The notes: generated by a model not told the origin, from the sequence alone. Counted from the first letter of the stretch, positions 8,639 to 17,633 are shown. The stretch is DNA of 64,000 nucleotides from Bdellovibrio bacteriovorus (GCF_001592745.1 NZ_LUKD01000001.1:565384-629383), one strand, 5' to 3'. Translations and numbers: made by a program.

Positions 8639-10846
8639 CTACTCGCCAGCAGGTTTCCAAGCACCTACTTCATTGACTGGCATTTCGATCACCATCTTGA
8701 CCCCTTTGGGTTCATTGGCTGTCGCACGAATGAATCCATTATGATCTTCGATGATCCTTTTCACAATGGCTAAGCCTAGCCCAGTTCCGCCTTCTTTTGT
8801 AGAGTAGTATGGCTCAAAAATGCGACTTCGATCTGCCGCAGGAATACCTTCACCATTGTCTGACACCGTCAAACGCACGGTTTTGATGTCCTTGTCGTAT
8901 CGAGTCACGATTTCCACTGTGGCCTGTGGCTCTTTTGCAACAGCGGAAACCGAGTTATCGACCAAATTGACGATCACTCGTTTGATCTGATCGGGGTCAA
9001 ATTTAAAGTCTGGGAGGTCAGTGTCTTTCGAGAAAACAAATTTCACGTTCCCATGAGCTTGTCGATAAAGCCCTAAAGATTCTTCAACCACGCTATTCAG
9101 GTTAGCCACCACCGGACGTGCTTGCGGCAGACGCGCAAAATTACTAAACTCATTCACCAGGTTCTTCAATCCATCCACCTGTTTTACAATCATCGTCGTA
9201 CATTCACTGAATGCCGGATCCGTGATTGAAGCGCCGAACTTTCTTTGCAGGCGCTCCGCGGAAAGTTTGATAGGGGTCAGTGGATTTTTAATTTCATGCG
9301 CGATACGACGGGCCACTTCCGTCCAAGCAGCCGCGCGTTGGGCATTGGCAATCGGAGTCAAATCGTCAAACACCAAGATCTTGCCCATCTCGTGGCCTTT
9401 TTCATCCTTCAAAATCGAAAGAGTCATCAAAAGAGGCAAGGCCTCCCCTTGCACGTTCAGGCGAAGCTCCTTTTGAATACTTTCGACTTTGTGATCAGCC
9501 ATGGTCTTCTGCAATTCAGCGAAAGTGCGGAAGTATTCCAACGTTAAAAGATCACGCACAGACTTCCCAATGTATTTTTCAGGATCAATCTTCAAAAGAT
9601 GAGCCGCATGACGATTGATTGTTGTAACAACACCGTGTTCATCAACGGAGATAACACCCGCGCTGACGTTCTTTAAAACTGTATCTGTGTAGCGCGCGTG
9701 CTGATCTAGCTCCTCCAGCGTCTTTTCCAGGGTTACGGTCATCTGATTAAAGCTTGAAATCAAGTCATTGATTTCTTCAGAGCCAGCCTGAATTTGCAAA
9801 GGTGTGTAATCGCCCCCGGCAACTCGGCGAGTGGCACGACCTAGTTGCACGATCGGAATAGAAAGTTGTTTTGCCAGATAGAATCCAAACCAGGTTGCGG
9901 CAAGCAGGATCACAAAGGTCATCAAAACCAAGATATAAAGGTAGATCGACTTCAAAGGATATTCCAGCGGATTGATATCTCGGAATTCGTCATAAGCCGT
10001 CGAGATGTCATTCATCTTGGAAATCAACGACAATGGCAAGAAACTAGAGACGACGATCGCTCCTTTTTCTGAACCTTCTTGCACAGGCACAATCACGCGC
10101 ACCAAGTTCCCGTCGCCGAACTGGTGAATGATACTGGCTTCGGCCTGAAGCTTAATACCTTTTTGCAAGAACTCCAAAGACACCGCCGGCACGTTTGGGA
10201 CAGTATCATCTTCGGCCGCAGAAACTACACGCTTACCGAACAATGAAGGATAGTATTCCACGGCATCCAAACTGAATTCTTCACGCAAGTTTTCAATGCG
10301 CCTTTTGATCTCGTTCGGATTTTTAACCGTGCGAATAGAGTCTGCGATCTTGTGAGCGAAGTGGTAATTGTCTTTCTTCGCATTAAAGTAATAAGCGTTC
10401 GTGACTTCGATGGAGCTTTTTAAAACGCCCGCCATCTTTGCACTGAACCACTTATCAAAACTCGAATTGATATAAAAGACCGAGATGATGAACATCAAGA
10501 CGGTCGGAACAAAACTAAACGCCACGAAGGCGGCGATCAATTTGGCTTTTAGGCTGCTACCGAAAACCTTCCCCTGTCTTTCGACGAAAACCTTCACAAC
10601 GTTGCGGAAGATCATGAACAGAAGAAGTAACAACAAGATGATGTTGAAGTTTACAAGACCGAAGAAAAAGATACTGTGAACAAACGGAAGCTGTTGGCTG
10701 GTGGCGAAAAGACGAATTTCAAACCACGTCAGAAGACCAAATAAAAACGACACCAAAAGAACTAAAAAGATCTCGCGGCGTCGTTTCTTAAATTCCTGAG
10801 GACCAGGAGGCAAAAAATCGTCGTTTACAGGGGTGTTTTCCATCAC
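8639..10846 (-). CDS. NtrY-like membrane sensor histidine kinase
   Basis: A 735-residue inner-membrane kinase with the NtrY layout. There are three hydrophobic segments near 26-45, 57-80 and 103-125, a periplasmic domain to about 300, another helix at 301-322, HAMP (about 325-375), PAS (about 385-495), HisKA with His517 in ARRIAHEIKNPLTPIK, and HATPase with NLVDNSVSA, DNGEGIP and GGTGLGLAI. All catalytic boxes look intact, unlike those of its partner regulator. It starts 12 nt after ribH and is probably cotranscribed with riboflavin genes. In other bacteria NtrYX responds to nitrogen, redox or envelope state; the signal here is unknown. Confidence 0.9.
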   Translation of the reverse strand: MMENTPVNDDFLPPGPQEFKKRRREIFLVLLVSFLFGLLTWFEIRLFATSQQLPFVHSIFFFGLVNFNIILLLLLLFMIFRNVVKVFVERQGKVFGSSLKAKLIAAFVAFSFVPTVLMFIISVFYINSSFDKWFSAKMAGVLKSSIEVTNAYYFNAKKDNYHFAHKIADSIRTVKNPNEIKRRIENLREEFSLDAVEYYPSLFGKRVVSAAEDDTVPNVPAVSLEFLQKGIKLQAEASIIHQFGDGNLVRVIVPVQEGSEKGAIVVSSFLPLSLISKMNDISTAYDEFRDINPLEYPLKSIYLYILVLMTFVILLAATWFGFYLAKQLSIPIVQLGRATRRVAGGDYTPLQIQAGSEEINDLISSFNQMTVTLEKTLEELDQHARYTDTVLKNVSAGVISVDEHGVVTTINRHAAHLLKIDPEKYIGKSVRDLLTLEYFRTFAELQKTMADHKVESIQKELRLNVQGEALPLLMTLSILKDEKGHEMGKILVFDDLTPIANAQRAAAWTEVARRIAHEIKNPLTPIKLSAERLQRKFGASITDPAFSECTTMIVKQVDGLKNLVNEFSNFARLPQARPVVANLNSVVEESLGLYRQAHGNVKFVFSKDTDLPDFKFDPDQIKRVIVNLVDNSVSAVAKEPQATVEIVTRYDKDIKTVRLTVSDNGEGIPAADRSRIFEPYYSTKEGGTGLGLAIVKRIIEDHNGFIRATANEPKGVKMVIEMPVNEVGAWKPAGE

Positions 10847-10858
10847 CCCTATGCTAGA

Positions 10859-11383
10859 TTACTTTTTTGCTTTTTTCTTCTTTTTTTGTGTTTTTGATGC
10901 GGCTTTCGAGGACTTCGCCGCCTTAGGTTTGGCCATCATCGCTGCTGTTTTCAAAGTCGCAGGAATCTCTTGAGTCAAACCGATCATTTCCATAACAACT
11001 TGAGCCGCTTCTTCACCTTTATTTCCGTGAGCGCCGCCAGCGCGAGCCAAAGCCTGCTCTTCATTTTCCGTCGTCAACACGCCAAAACCGATTGGTTTTT
11101 TGTAATCAAGCATCAAACGAGTGATACCATCAGTCACAGAGTTGCAAACATAATCGTAGTGAGAAGTTTCACCACGGATCACCGCCCCCAAAGCAATAAC
11201 GCCGTCACAGCCTGCATCAAGGAAAGCTTGGCAAGCTAAGGGAAGCTCTACCGCCCCTGGAACCAAAGCCGCGAAAATCTCAACACCTTCGCAAGACTCT
11301 AAGTAAGAGATCGCTCCCTCTTCCAGTTTTTCAGTGATTTCATTATTAAAACGAGCTGTTACTACTCCAACTTTAAGTCCCAT
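10859..11383 (-). CDS. ribH: 6,7-dimethyl-8-ribityllumazine synthase with lysine-rich tail
   Basis: Joins 5-amino-6-ribitylaminouracil with dihydroxybutanone phosphate, the penultimate step of riboflavin synthesis; family members form 5-mers or 60-mer shells. Active-site segments are present: VPGAVELPL, GAVIRGETSHYDYVCN and GVLTTENEEQALARAGG. The core ends near residue 147. Residues 148-174 form an added tail made almost only of Lys, Ala and Ser, ending in KTQKKKKKAKK. E. coli RibH has 156 residues and no such tail. The start codon overlaps the ribBA stop by one base, so translation is probably coupled. Confidence 0.95.
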   Translation of the reverse strand: MGLKVGVVTARFNNEITEKLEEGAISYLESCEGVEIFAALVPGAVELPLACQAFLDAGCDGVIALGAVIRGETSHYDYVCNSVTDGITRLMLDYKKPIGFGVLTTENEEQALARAGGAHGNKGEEAAQVVMEMIGLTQEIPATLKTAAMMAKPKAAKSSKAASKTQKKKKKAKK

Positions 11384-12513
11384 TACTTGTGCCCCTTTAC
11401 ATTTTCAATAGCTACGATTTCTACAATTTCAATTCCGAAAGCTTTCAGGCCGACTTTCTTTTCTGGCTTGTTCGTCAAAAGTCGAATCTTGTGTGCACCG
11501 ATTTCGCGCAAAATTTGCGCACCGATGCCATAATCACGTTCATCCATCAGCGGCGTTGAAGGACGAACATCCTCCATACCAACAAGAACATTCAATTCTT
11601 GCACAAGACCTTGCGTGCGGTTGTTTCCACGAAGCAAGACAAAAGCGCCCGAGCTTTGCTCATTGATGAGCTTTATACTTTCAAGAACTGTGGAGGCGCC
11701 TCTTTGTAAGACCGCCATGAAGTCACGAGTGAAATTATCGACATGAACACGCACCAAAGTTTCAGTCTCAGGTGTGATTTCACCTTTTTGGATCACCAAG
11801 TGCTCAAGTCCATCCACGGTACTTCTGAAGACACGAGCTTTTAAACCCTCACCGAAAGAGGCTGGCAAATCAACGCTTGCAAGTTCTTCGACCAAAGTTT
11901 CATTGGCCAAACGATACGCAATCAAATCAACGATGGTTCCAATTTTCAGATTATGCTTTTTCGCGAACTCTTTAAGATCACCGACGCGAGCCATGCTGCC
12001 ATCTGGATTCATGACTTCACAAATCACCGCTGCTGGATTCAATCCCGCTAAACGAGCTAAGTCCACGCTGGCCTCTGTGTGACCGGCGCGCTTTAGAACA
12101 CCGCCTTGCTGAGCACGAATAGGGAAAATATGTCCCGGCATATGAATGTCGGAAGGTTTTGCGTGAGGGTTCGCCGCCACACGAAGAGTGTGAGCGCGGT
12201 CCGCCGCTGAAATACCGGTCGAGATTCCTTCAGAGGCCTCGATACTCACCGTGAACGCAGTTTTGTTCGGCGCAAAGTTCATGTCGTCGCGTACCATCAA
12301 AGGAAGTTGCAAACGTTCGATCTGCTGAGCCGTCACCGTTAAACACACAAGACCGCGGGCTTCAGTAATCATGAAATTCACGGCCTGAGTCGTGACGTGA
12401 TCCGTTGCTAGAATCAGATCTCCTTCGTTTTCGCGATCTTCATCATCGACAAGGATGACCATTTTTCCATTACGAATGTCTTCGATGATTTCAGGGATTG
12501 TATTAAATGACAT
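11383..12513 (-). CDS. ribBA: RibBA: active DHBP synthase domain fused to degenerate GTP cyclohydrolase II domain
   Basis: Residues 1 to about 200 are 3,4-dihydroxy-2-butanone-4-phosphate synthase with the metal/substrate site DDEDRENEGDL and the stretch HIFPIRAQQGGVLKRAGHTE. Residues from about 205 on align with GTP cyclohydrolase II but have lost its catalytic residues. The zinc motif, RVHSECLTGD...RCDCG in E. coli RibA, reads RVHVDNFTRD...QRGAS, and RQEGRNIGL reads RGNNRTQGL. All three zinc cysteines are absent. The protein should therefore supply the butanone phosphate only. Late conserved pieces such as DERDYGIGAQIL and RLLTNKPEK remain. It overlaps ribE and ribH by one base each. Confidence 0.93.
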   Translation of the reverse strand: MSFNTIPEIIEDIRNGKMVILVDDEDRENEGDLILATDHVTTQAVNFMITEARGLVCLTVTAQQIERLQLPLMVRDDMNFAPNKTAFTVSIEASEGISTGISAADRAHTLRVAANPHAKPSDIHMPGHIFPIRAQQGGVLKRAGHTEASVDLARLAGLNPAAVICEVMNPDGSMARVGDLKEFAKKHNLKIGTIVDLIAYRLANETLVEELASVDLPASFGEGLKARVFRSTVDGLEHLVIQKGEITPETETLVRVHVDNFTRDFMAVLQRGASTVLESIKLINEQSSGAFVLLRGNNRTQGLVQELNVLVGMEDVRPSTPLMDERDYGIGAQILREIGAHKIRLLTNKPEKKVGLKAFGIEIVEIVAIENVKGHK

Positions 12514-13112
12514 TAGTCTTTCCTTACTTCAAGAGAGCGCTGAATCGCACGAGCCATGTAGTCGGGCTCGACGTTCACTGAAGAACCTTTTTTTATTTCG
12601 CCTAAATTCGTGCGTTTGATAGTTTCAGGAATCAAACACACCGACACGATATTGTCTTTCAATTCGTTCACCGTCAGACTGACCCCATTCAAAGTGATGC
12701 TGCCCTTCTTCCAAACAAACGGAAGAATGCTGTCTTTCACCTTCACATCAATGAACAGGGATTCGCCTTCAAGATCAGAACGAAGAACCTCACCCAAACT
12801 ATCTACGTGCCCAGTAACAAGGTGGCCGTGAATACGATCACCAAAACGCAGGGATCTTTCTAAGTTCACTTTTTTGCCAATCCAGCTTTCCGGATTCCAG
12901 TTAAGAACTTTGATAGTCTCTGCCGCCAAAGCAAAGGTCATTTGCTCGTCATTGAAAGCTTCAACGGTCAAGCAAACCCCGTCACAGGCGATGCTGTCGC
13001 CAAGCTTTATGTCATTGAATTCACTCGGTTTTTTAACTTGAATTCGGTAGGCATTATCGAGTTCTTGAGAACTCAGAATAGGCATCACCGATTCTACGAT
13101 TCCTGAAAACAT
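12513..13112 (-). CDS. ribE: Riboflavin synthase alpha subunit
   Basis: Dismutates two molecules of 6,7-dimethyl-8-ribityllumazine to riboflavin and the ribitylaminouracil precursor. It has the characteristic MFSGIVE start and two lumazine-binding repeats: about 1-96, with GDSIACDGVCLTV and GHLVTGHVD, and about 97-190, with GSITLNGVSLTVNE. Its 199 residues are normal for the family. It is first in the rib-ntr-proS unit; ribD, often first in such clusters, is not here. No FMN riboswitch is visible upstream. A promoter-like sequence lies about 25 nt upstream. Confidence 0.95.
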   Translation of the reverse strand: MFSGIVESVMPILSSQELDNAYRIQVKKPSEFNDIKLGDSIACDGVCLTVEAFNDEQMTFALAAETIKVLNWNPESWIGKKVNLERSLRFGDRIHGHLVTGHVDSLGEVLRSDLEGESLFIDVKVKDSILPFVWKKGSITLNGVSLTVNELKDNIVSVCLIPETIKRTNLGEIKKGSSVNVEPDYMARAIQRSLEVRKD

Positions 13113-13136
13113 AAGGGCCTCGGTTTGATGCCCAGG

Positions 13137-13165
13137 AAACTACACTTTTGCCCTCGGGAAGGCAA
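13137..13165 (-). promoter_or_regulatory. ribE: Predicted sigma-70 promoter of the rib operon
   Basis: On the minus strand TTGCCT (13160-13165) and TAGTTT (13137-13142) are separated by 17 bp, giving a transcript start near 13130 and an untranslated leader of only about 18 nt before ribE. The leader is too short for a riboswitch. No experimental support. Confidence 0.4.
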
Positions 13166-13189
13166 GGAATCCATCCCAGATCTCAGACC

Positions 13190-13209
13190 TTGTCCGAGGG
13201 TTCGGACAA
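13190..13209. repeat. Perfect inverted repeat in the ribE/lipoprotein divergent region
   Basis: TTGTCCGA and TCGGACAA, 8 bp each with a 4-nt centre. It sits just upstream of the predicted rib promoter and between divergent genes, so it may be a regulator-binding site rather than a terminator (no T-run on either side). Confidence 0.45.
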
Positions 13210-13323
13210 AGTCGAAGCGATTTTCCCGTCAGCTCAAATATAACGCCACTACAGCCGTCCAAGATCCGGAACGCCAAATGCTTTAGAGGGATTTCGCAAA
13301 ACAAACTCATAAAAGGAGAAACC

Positions 13324-15177
13324 ATGAACCCTTTAAAAAACGCCCTCTTATCATCGGCTCTGTTAGCAGCCCTCTCTGCTTGCGCCCCTCAGGGAGACTC
13401 TACTCCCGAGGCCAAACCTAAAGCGGTCAGCATGACCTCTGACATCTACGTGAACAACGAAAAGGTCGGAGAAATTTCCCGACAAGTAAAATCAGAAGCC
13501 GAAATAGAAAAATTGAAAGAGAAAAAACGCTCCTCTTCTCTGACTCCGATTCCCGTGTCACCGGAACACTCCGCCACTGTTTACAAACTTTCCGGACAGT
13601 CTGTGAAAGACCAGTATCTGGTGTCACCGCGGGTTTTCGTATATAGCGGATCTCGGCTGAATAGTTTTATAAGAAACAGTGATGGTTCGGTTGTTATTCC
13701 TTTTAATATCGCTTTGATTGATGGCTTAACAAACCGGGTTCACACCGCCGACGTTTCAGGTCCAACACAAGAGATTCCAGAATCTTTACGCGTAAAAAAT
13801 TATCGCCAACTTCTTGAAGAAGTCGCCCGCTTTACTGCACAAAAATCAGATGAATTCGCCATCGGCGCACTTCCGGGTTGCCCCTCAAGAATCACCGTGG
13901 CGGCAGGCGGACTCAATTATGACGTCACTCCACCCAACTTAACGGAATCGGACTTTTGTGAAATCAATAAACCTTTCACCGTCAGTCTGAAAGTTCCAGA
14001 AAATGTAGCGCAGTATATTCTTGGTGATGCTCTTCGCGCCAGCATGGTGGACGTCATAGTCAATTACGCCATCATGGTGCCAGTACCGGTAAGTGAGCTT
14101 TCCGTTCGCTTTGATAAGCAAAAGGTCTATGAAGCCATCTTCGTCAATTTGCAGGCGTCCTACCCTCCGTATGGAGAAGCGGAAGTCGAATACGCCGTGG
14201 AAAAAGCGATGAAATCAATGAAAATGCACATTCACATCCAAGGTGACTACAACGATCAGATGAAGCGCATTGTGAGCGATGCCATCACCGCTTTTTTTGA
14301 AAAAATGCCGCCGAACCCGGACCGCGCTTCCGCAGGGAAATGCTCGAAAATGGTGTGCTTGACCGTAAAACAACAAAAGTTTGAGCATGAAGAAAAATTT
14401 GAAGTCCAATGGTCGCAGATAGAGAACATGCGAATGGACAAGGTTCTTCGCTTAGGTTCAAAACTTCGCCCCGTCAACGATGAACAAACCACGATTGGAC
14501 AAGACAGTGCCATCGGTGCCAGCAATGCTTCAGAGTTCTCGAATAAAAACCTTAACATTAAAACAAATCCCTTCAACGTTTACACCGTAGGGATCACACC
14601 TCAAAAAGGCTCTACAGTTCACTTCAAGCCTTCTCTTTACACGTGGGAAAGAAGAAAGCGTGAAACAGAAACCTTAATCAATCATCGCACCTGGAATGAT
14701 TGTACGGGACGCGTTGGTATCGAAAATCGTTGCAGCTACACCACTCGCCACGAATATCTTTATACTTGGGAATATACGGGAAAGGACATTTGGGTAAGCA
14801 CGATAAATCCACTGAGTTCCGTGCCGCAATTTTTAAATGGCATCAAGTTGTACTTCCGCTTTGCTAACGGCGAGCAAATCCGTTGCGCGATTGAAGATTT
14901 GTACGGAATTAACGAAGAAGGCCGACGTACAATTCGTATTGAGAACACTCCTTCGTGCCCGCTTTTTGATAATGACAGAAAGGTGATCACAAGCTTCGGC
15001 ATGATCAATGAAATAAAACTTGATGATATTAGCTATATGTCTGGTCAAAGAATGGACTCTAATTATACGCTTCGTTGGAACAAATACGTTCCCGTTATCT
15101 ACAGCCCGACGGTCCTTATCGCAGGGCAATTAACTCTGCTTGGAGGGTCTTTCGTGTCAGATAGAAGTTTGCAATAA
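13324..15177 (+). CDS. Large hypothetical lipoprotein
   Basis: A 617-residue protein exported and lipid-anchored at Cys20: the signal MNPLKNALLSSALLAALSAC ends in a good lipobox (LSAC). I do not recognise a domain in the mature part. It is mostly polar with a Lys/Glu-rich helical piece near residues 55-75, a proline/charged central part and a C-terminal half rich in Tyr, Trp and Thr that looks beta-structured. Paired cysteines occur at several places and could form disulphides. AAAAGGAG precedes the ATG. It is transcribed alone, divergently from ribE, and ends in a strong terminator. Confidence 0.75.
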   Translation: MNPLKNALLSSALLAALSACAPQGDSTPEAKPKAVSMTSDIYVNNEKVGEISRQVKSEAEIEKLKEKKRSSSLTPIPVSPEHSATVYKLSGQSVKDQYLVSPRVFVYSGSRLNSFIRNSDGSVVIPFNIALIDGLTNRVHTADVSGPTQEIPESLRVKNYRQLLEEVARFTAQKSDEFAIGALPGCPSRITVAAGGLNYDVTPPNLTESDFCEINKPFTVSLKVPENVAQYILGDALRASMVDVIVNYAIMVPVPVSELSVRFDKQKVYEAIFVNLQASYPPYGEAEVEYAVEKAMKSMKMHIHIQGDYNDQMKRIVSDAITAFFEKMPPNPDRASAGKCSKMVCLTVKQQKFEHEEKFEVQWSQIENMRMDKVLRLGSKLRPVNDEQTTIGQDSAIGASNASEFSNKNLNIKTNPFNVYTVGITPQKGSTVHFKPSLYTWERRKRETETLINHRTWNDCTGRVGIENRCSYTTRHEYLYTWEYTGKDIWVSTINPLSSVPQFLNGIKLYFRFANGEQIRCAIEDLYGINEEGRRTIRIENTPSCPLFDNDRKVITSFGMINEIKLDDISYMSGQRMDSNYTLRWNKYVPVIYSPTVLIAGQLTLLGGSFVSDRSLQ

Positions 15178-15190
15178 ACACGGAACAATA

Positions 15191-15219
15191 AAAAGGGAGA
15201 GTCGTTGACTCTCCCTTTT
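15191..15219. terminator. Strong bidirectional terminator
   Basis: A 13-bp stem (AAAAGGGAGAGTC with GACTCTCCCTTTT) and 3-nt loop, with A-run and T-run on the two flanks, between two convergent genes. Confidence 0.9.
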
Positions 15220-15237
15220 TATTTTAAAAATCTTAGT

Positions 15238-16404
15238 TTAGCGCCCTGGCTTCGTCGATGCTCCTGATCCTGGGTTTGGATTCACCGGAGTCACCGGCGT
15301 AACGCCGGGATCTGCTGGTTTGTAATCGGCAGCATGGAATTTGAAAAGCTTTACTTTCGCACCAATCACCGCATTTTCATCGTTTTGTTCGATCACGCGG
15401 CCACGAGAAATTTCGTCACCCACCCAGTCGATTTCGATTTTTGCCACTGCTGAACTTGCTTGCGCACCACCACCAAGATAACGAGAGTTGCAGGGCTCTC
15501 CATCCCAGTAATAGTCTTCGTTATACACAAGCAACTGATCGCCCGCTTCTAGTTTCACGTCCGCCCCACCCACAATAATAAGATGGGTGTCGTGATTCGC
15601 CATCACGCGCGTATACCACTCTTCGGATTTAAGTTGGTTATTCAGTGAAGTGACGCCGAGGTTTAATGCATTCTTAGTTACATTCGCAAGTGGCGTTTGA
15701 TAGTACGCACTCGGTCCCAACGTGAATGCGCCAAAATTAAGGCCAAAGCTCACTTTGGTTTTTGTCTGTTTGGAAGTTACGTTCGCTGCAGCCATCACTT
15801 TAGAAGTTAAAGGACGAGTCGCCACCATGGACAAGTCAAGTTGAGCCCATTCTAAGTTGATACCTGCTGATGCCAATCCATTGGTTGGATATGCTCCGCT
15901 TGGATTAAACCCCAGAGTGATACCGCCACCACCAATCAATTCAAACGAATTCACTGAGCCCGAAATCTTCGCTTGAGGAATGTTAACCATACACCAAGCC
16001 GTCTTCGCATATTGCACACTGTAATTGTCTTTGCCTGCCGCTTCGGCGAACGCCTTCATCATCTGACCGTCTGTTTTAGTCAAGTTGAAGAAACCGACGT
16101 CACCCGTTCTGGCCTGAGATGGCGGGACCGCAATCGGCGGGTTGTATTTCAAGGTGAATTCTTTGCTGTCTAAAAGCACGCTGTAAATCTGTTGATTTGC
16201 CACGAATTGGAAATCGAAGGCCGTCCCCCCCGGGAACATCACTGAACTAGAACGGATGGAGCCCAGTTCAACTATCTTCTTTAAAGCGCGAGGTGGTGTG
16301 GCAACGGGTTGTTGTTCACACTTTTGATTCCCCATCGTCATGGCAGCGCCGGCTACCAGGATCGTTGCTTTAAAAATCTTCTTCGATATATTTTGTGCTT
16401 TCAT
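15238..16404 (-). CDS. Hypothetical exported protein with Pro-rich C-terminus
   Basis: Has an N-terminal export-type segment (MKAQNISKKIFKATILVAGA) and about 388 residues in all. Cysteine follows NQK, which is not a normal lipobox, so I call it exported rather than a lipoprotein. The central region is Thr/Ser/Asn-rich with strand-like alternation. The last 25 residues (PGVTPVTPVNPNPGSG) look like a flexible linker or tail. I chose the ATG at 16404 because AAGGGA lies seven bases before it and the signal peptide begins there; a GTG at 16422 in the same frame would add six residues. No family recognised. Confidence 0.65.
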   Translation of the reverse strand: MKAQNISKKIFKATILVAGAAMTMGNQKCEQQPVATPPRALKKIVELGSIRSSSVMFPGGTAFDFQFVANQQIYSVLLDSKEFTLKYNPPIAVPPSQARTGDVGFFNLTKTDGQMMKAFAEAAGKDNYSVQYAKTAWCMVNIPQAKISGSVNSFELIGGGGITLGFNPSGAYPTNGLASAGINLEWAQLDLSMVATRPLTSKVMAAANVTSKQTKTKVSFGLNFGAFTLGPSAYYQTPLANVTKNALNLGVTSLNNQLKSEEWYTRVMANHDTHLIIVGGADVKLEAGDQLLVYNEDYYWDGEPCNSRYLGGGAQASSAVAKIEIDWVGDEISRGRVIEQNDENAVIGAKVKLFKFHAADYKPADPGVTPVTPVNPNPGSGASTKPGR

Positions 16405-16785
16405 GAGTCCATCCCTTTCCACTCATTGCGCCCCTATGCGATACAGGCACAGTATACGGAGAAAAAGAGCTAGACCTTAAACTTGCGCTAAGTGTTCGAA
16501 GCGACTTGCAAAAACAAAACCGATATCAGCCTGAGACACGCTAAGTAATTGATTTCAAAGACAACCTAAAAAATTCGCATTTACCAAAAAAATTATGTGT
16601 GTCGAAACTTTGGACTCTTTCATCAAACTTTATACGGGATGTTCGTAGAGTGAACACTCGAGTTGTCGAAGTCTTGTTCAGAAAATTTTGAAATGAAAAG
16701 TCTTCGGAAAAATCTTCCAAACACAATCTTAACTTTCAGATTCAAGGCGTCTGTGTTTTAAAGCGGGCACGAAGAAGGAGATCCT
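16405..16785. other. Divergent intergenic region, no gene seen
   Basis: 381 nt between two divergent secreted-protein genes. AT-rich, with no convincing ORF; the 61-codon minus frame at 16541-16726 has no ribosome site or protein-like composition. The only clear signal is the strong GAAGGAG site just before the gene at 16786. Confidence 0.6.
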
Positions 16786-17139
16786 ATGAAAACTTTGGTT
16801 CTTATTTTCACTCTATTAATGGGCTTTTCGGCACAAGCAAACACAGCCTGCCTTTCAGAAGACCAAGCTCGTGAACAACTGCTTTTAAAAGAATCGACAG
16901 TGCTAAAAGCACTTCATCAGAAAGCCGGAGTCCGTATTTGCAGAGGCACTCCGAACCAAGGATGCATCACTAAAACTCACTTCGTAAAAGCTATTTTAGC
17001 CTCAACATGGAATGAGTATCATCAGGCCTTTGTCTCTAACACTCTGTACGGTTGGGATTGTGCAGCGGGAGCCTCTTGCTGGTTGCAAGCCGGCATATCT
17101 TGCCAGGGTGAGGTAAGACTTGTTGAAACGGGCGACTAG
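16786..17139 (+). CDS. Small secreted cysteine-rich protein
   Basis: 117 residues with a clear signal peptide (MKTLVLIFTLLMGFSAQA, cut near residue 18). The mature protein of about 99 residues has seven cysteines (in ACLSED, RICRG, GCITK, WDCAAG, SCWLQ and SCQGE among others) that could form disulphides in the periplasm. GAAGGAG lies seven bases before the ATG, one of the best ribosome sites in the window. Function unknown. Its last four bases overlap the end of the convergent gene. Confidence 0.7.
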   Translation: MKTLVLIFTLLMGFSAQANTACLSEDQAREQLLLKESTVLKALHQKAGVRICRGTPNQGCITKTHFVKAILASTWNEYHQAFVSNTLYGWDCAAGASCWLQAGISCQGEVRLVETGD

Positions 17140-17633
17140 AAACTACCGCCGCCCGACAAAGTGATGAAGTACTGGACTTCATCCTTCCCTAAAACAAAAT
17201 CATTTTTATCCGTGCGGTCTTCTAGATAATGGAAGGCCTGCACACCACCACCGATGCGAAGTCCACCGAGTCCAAAGGTGATTCCGGCTTTTCCAAACAC
17301 CGCGTTGGATTTTTCCGTCGCCACGCGCAGGCCGGGACCAGCAAAAAACTCAACGCCGAAAGCGCGATTCTGAGTGTACAAGTCATAGTTGAATAAAGCG
17401 GCGGAATCCAAACCGTACACCGTTTTTATTTCAGTGCCGAATTGAGTGAATAAAGAGTTCCGCCAGTTCAACCAATTCGTCGCATAGTAATTAAGTCCCA
17501 GATGAATTTCTGAGTAGGACTCTCCGTCACGCGTACCTGAAGAACCACTCAAATCATAACTAAAGCGATTTTGCGCCAAAGATGAGAGGGAAACAAAAAA
17601 AGAAACGACAAAGAGCAAGATAGAGTTTTTCAT
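17136..17633 (-). CDS. Outer-membrane beta-barrel-like protein
   Basis: About 165 residues from ATG 17633. The signal peptide MKNSILLFVVSFFVSLSSLA begins at this Met, which is why I prefer it; a TTG at 17669, overlapping the stop of the upstream gene as TTGA, would add twelve residues and would allow coupled translation. The mature part has strand-like runs (YSEIHLGLNYYATNWLNW, FGVEFFAGPGLRVAT, AGITFGLGGLRIGGGVQAFHY) and ends in SGGGSF with a terminal Phe, as in barrels inserted by BAM. No named family. Confidence 0.65.
   Translation of the reverse strand: MKNSILLFVVSFFVSLSSLAQNRFSYDLSGSSGTRDGESYSEIHLGLNYYATNWLNWRNSLFTQFGTEIKTVYGLDSAALFNYDLYTQNRAFGVEFFAGPGLRVATEKSNAVFGKAGITFGLGGLRIGGGVQAFHYLEDRTDKNDFVLGKDEVQYFITLSGGGSF

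Noticed and set aside
9831..9848. Sigma-54-like sequence TGGCACGACCTAGTTGCA
   Set aside because: GG and GC elements are two bases too far apart, and it lies inside the ntrY-like coding region.
13113..13323. FMN riboswitch upstream of the rib genes
   Set aside because: Looked for on the minus strand; the conserved FMN-element segments are absent and the probable leader is only about 18 nt.
13140..13325. 61-codon minus-strand frame upstream of ribE
   Set aside because: Covers the predicted rib promoter and inverted repeat, with no ribosome site.
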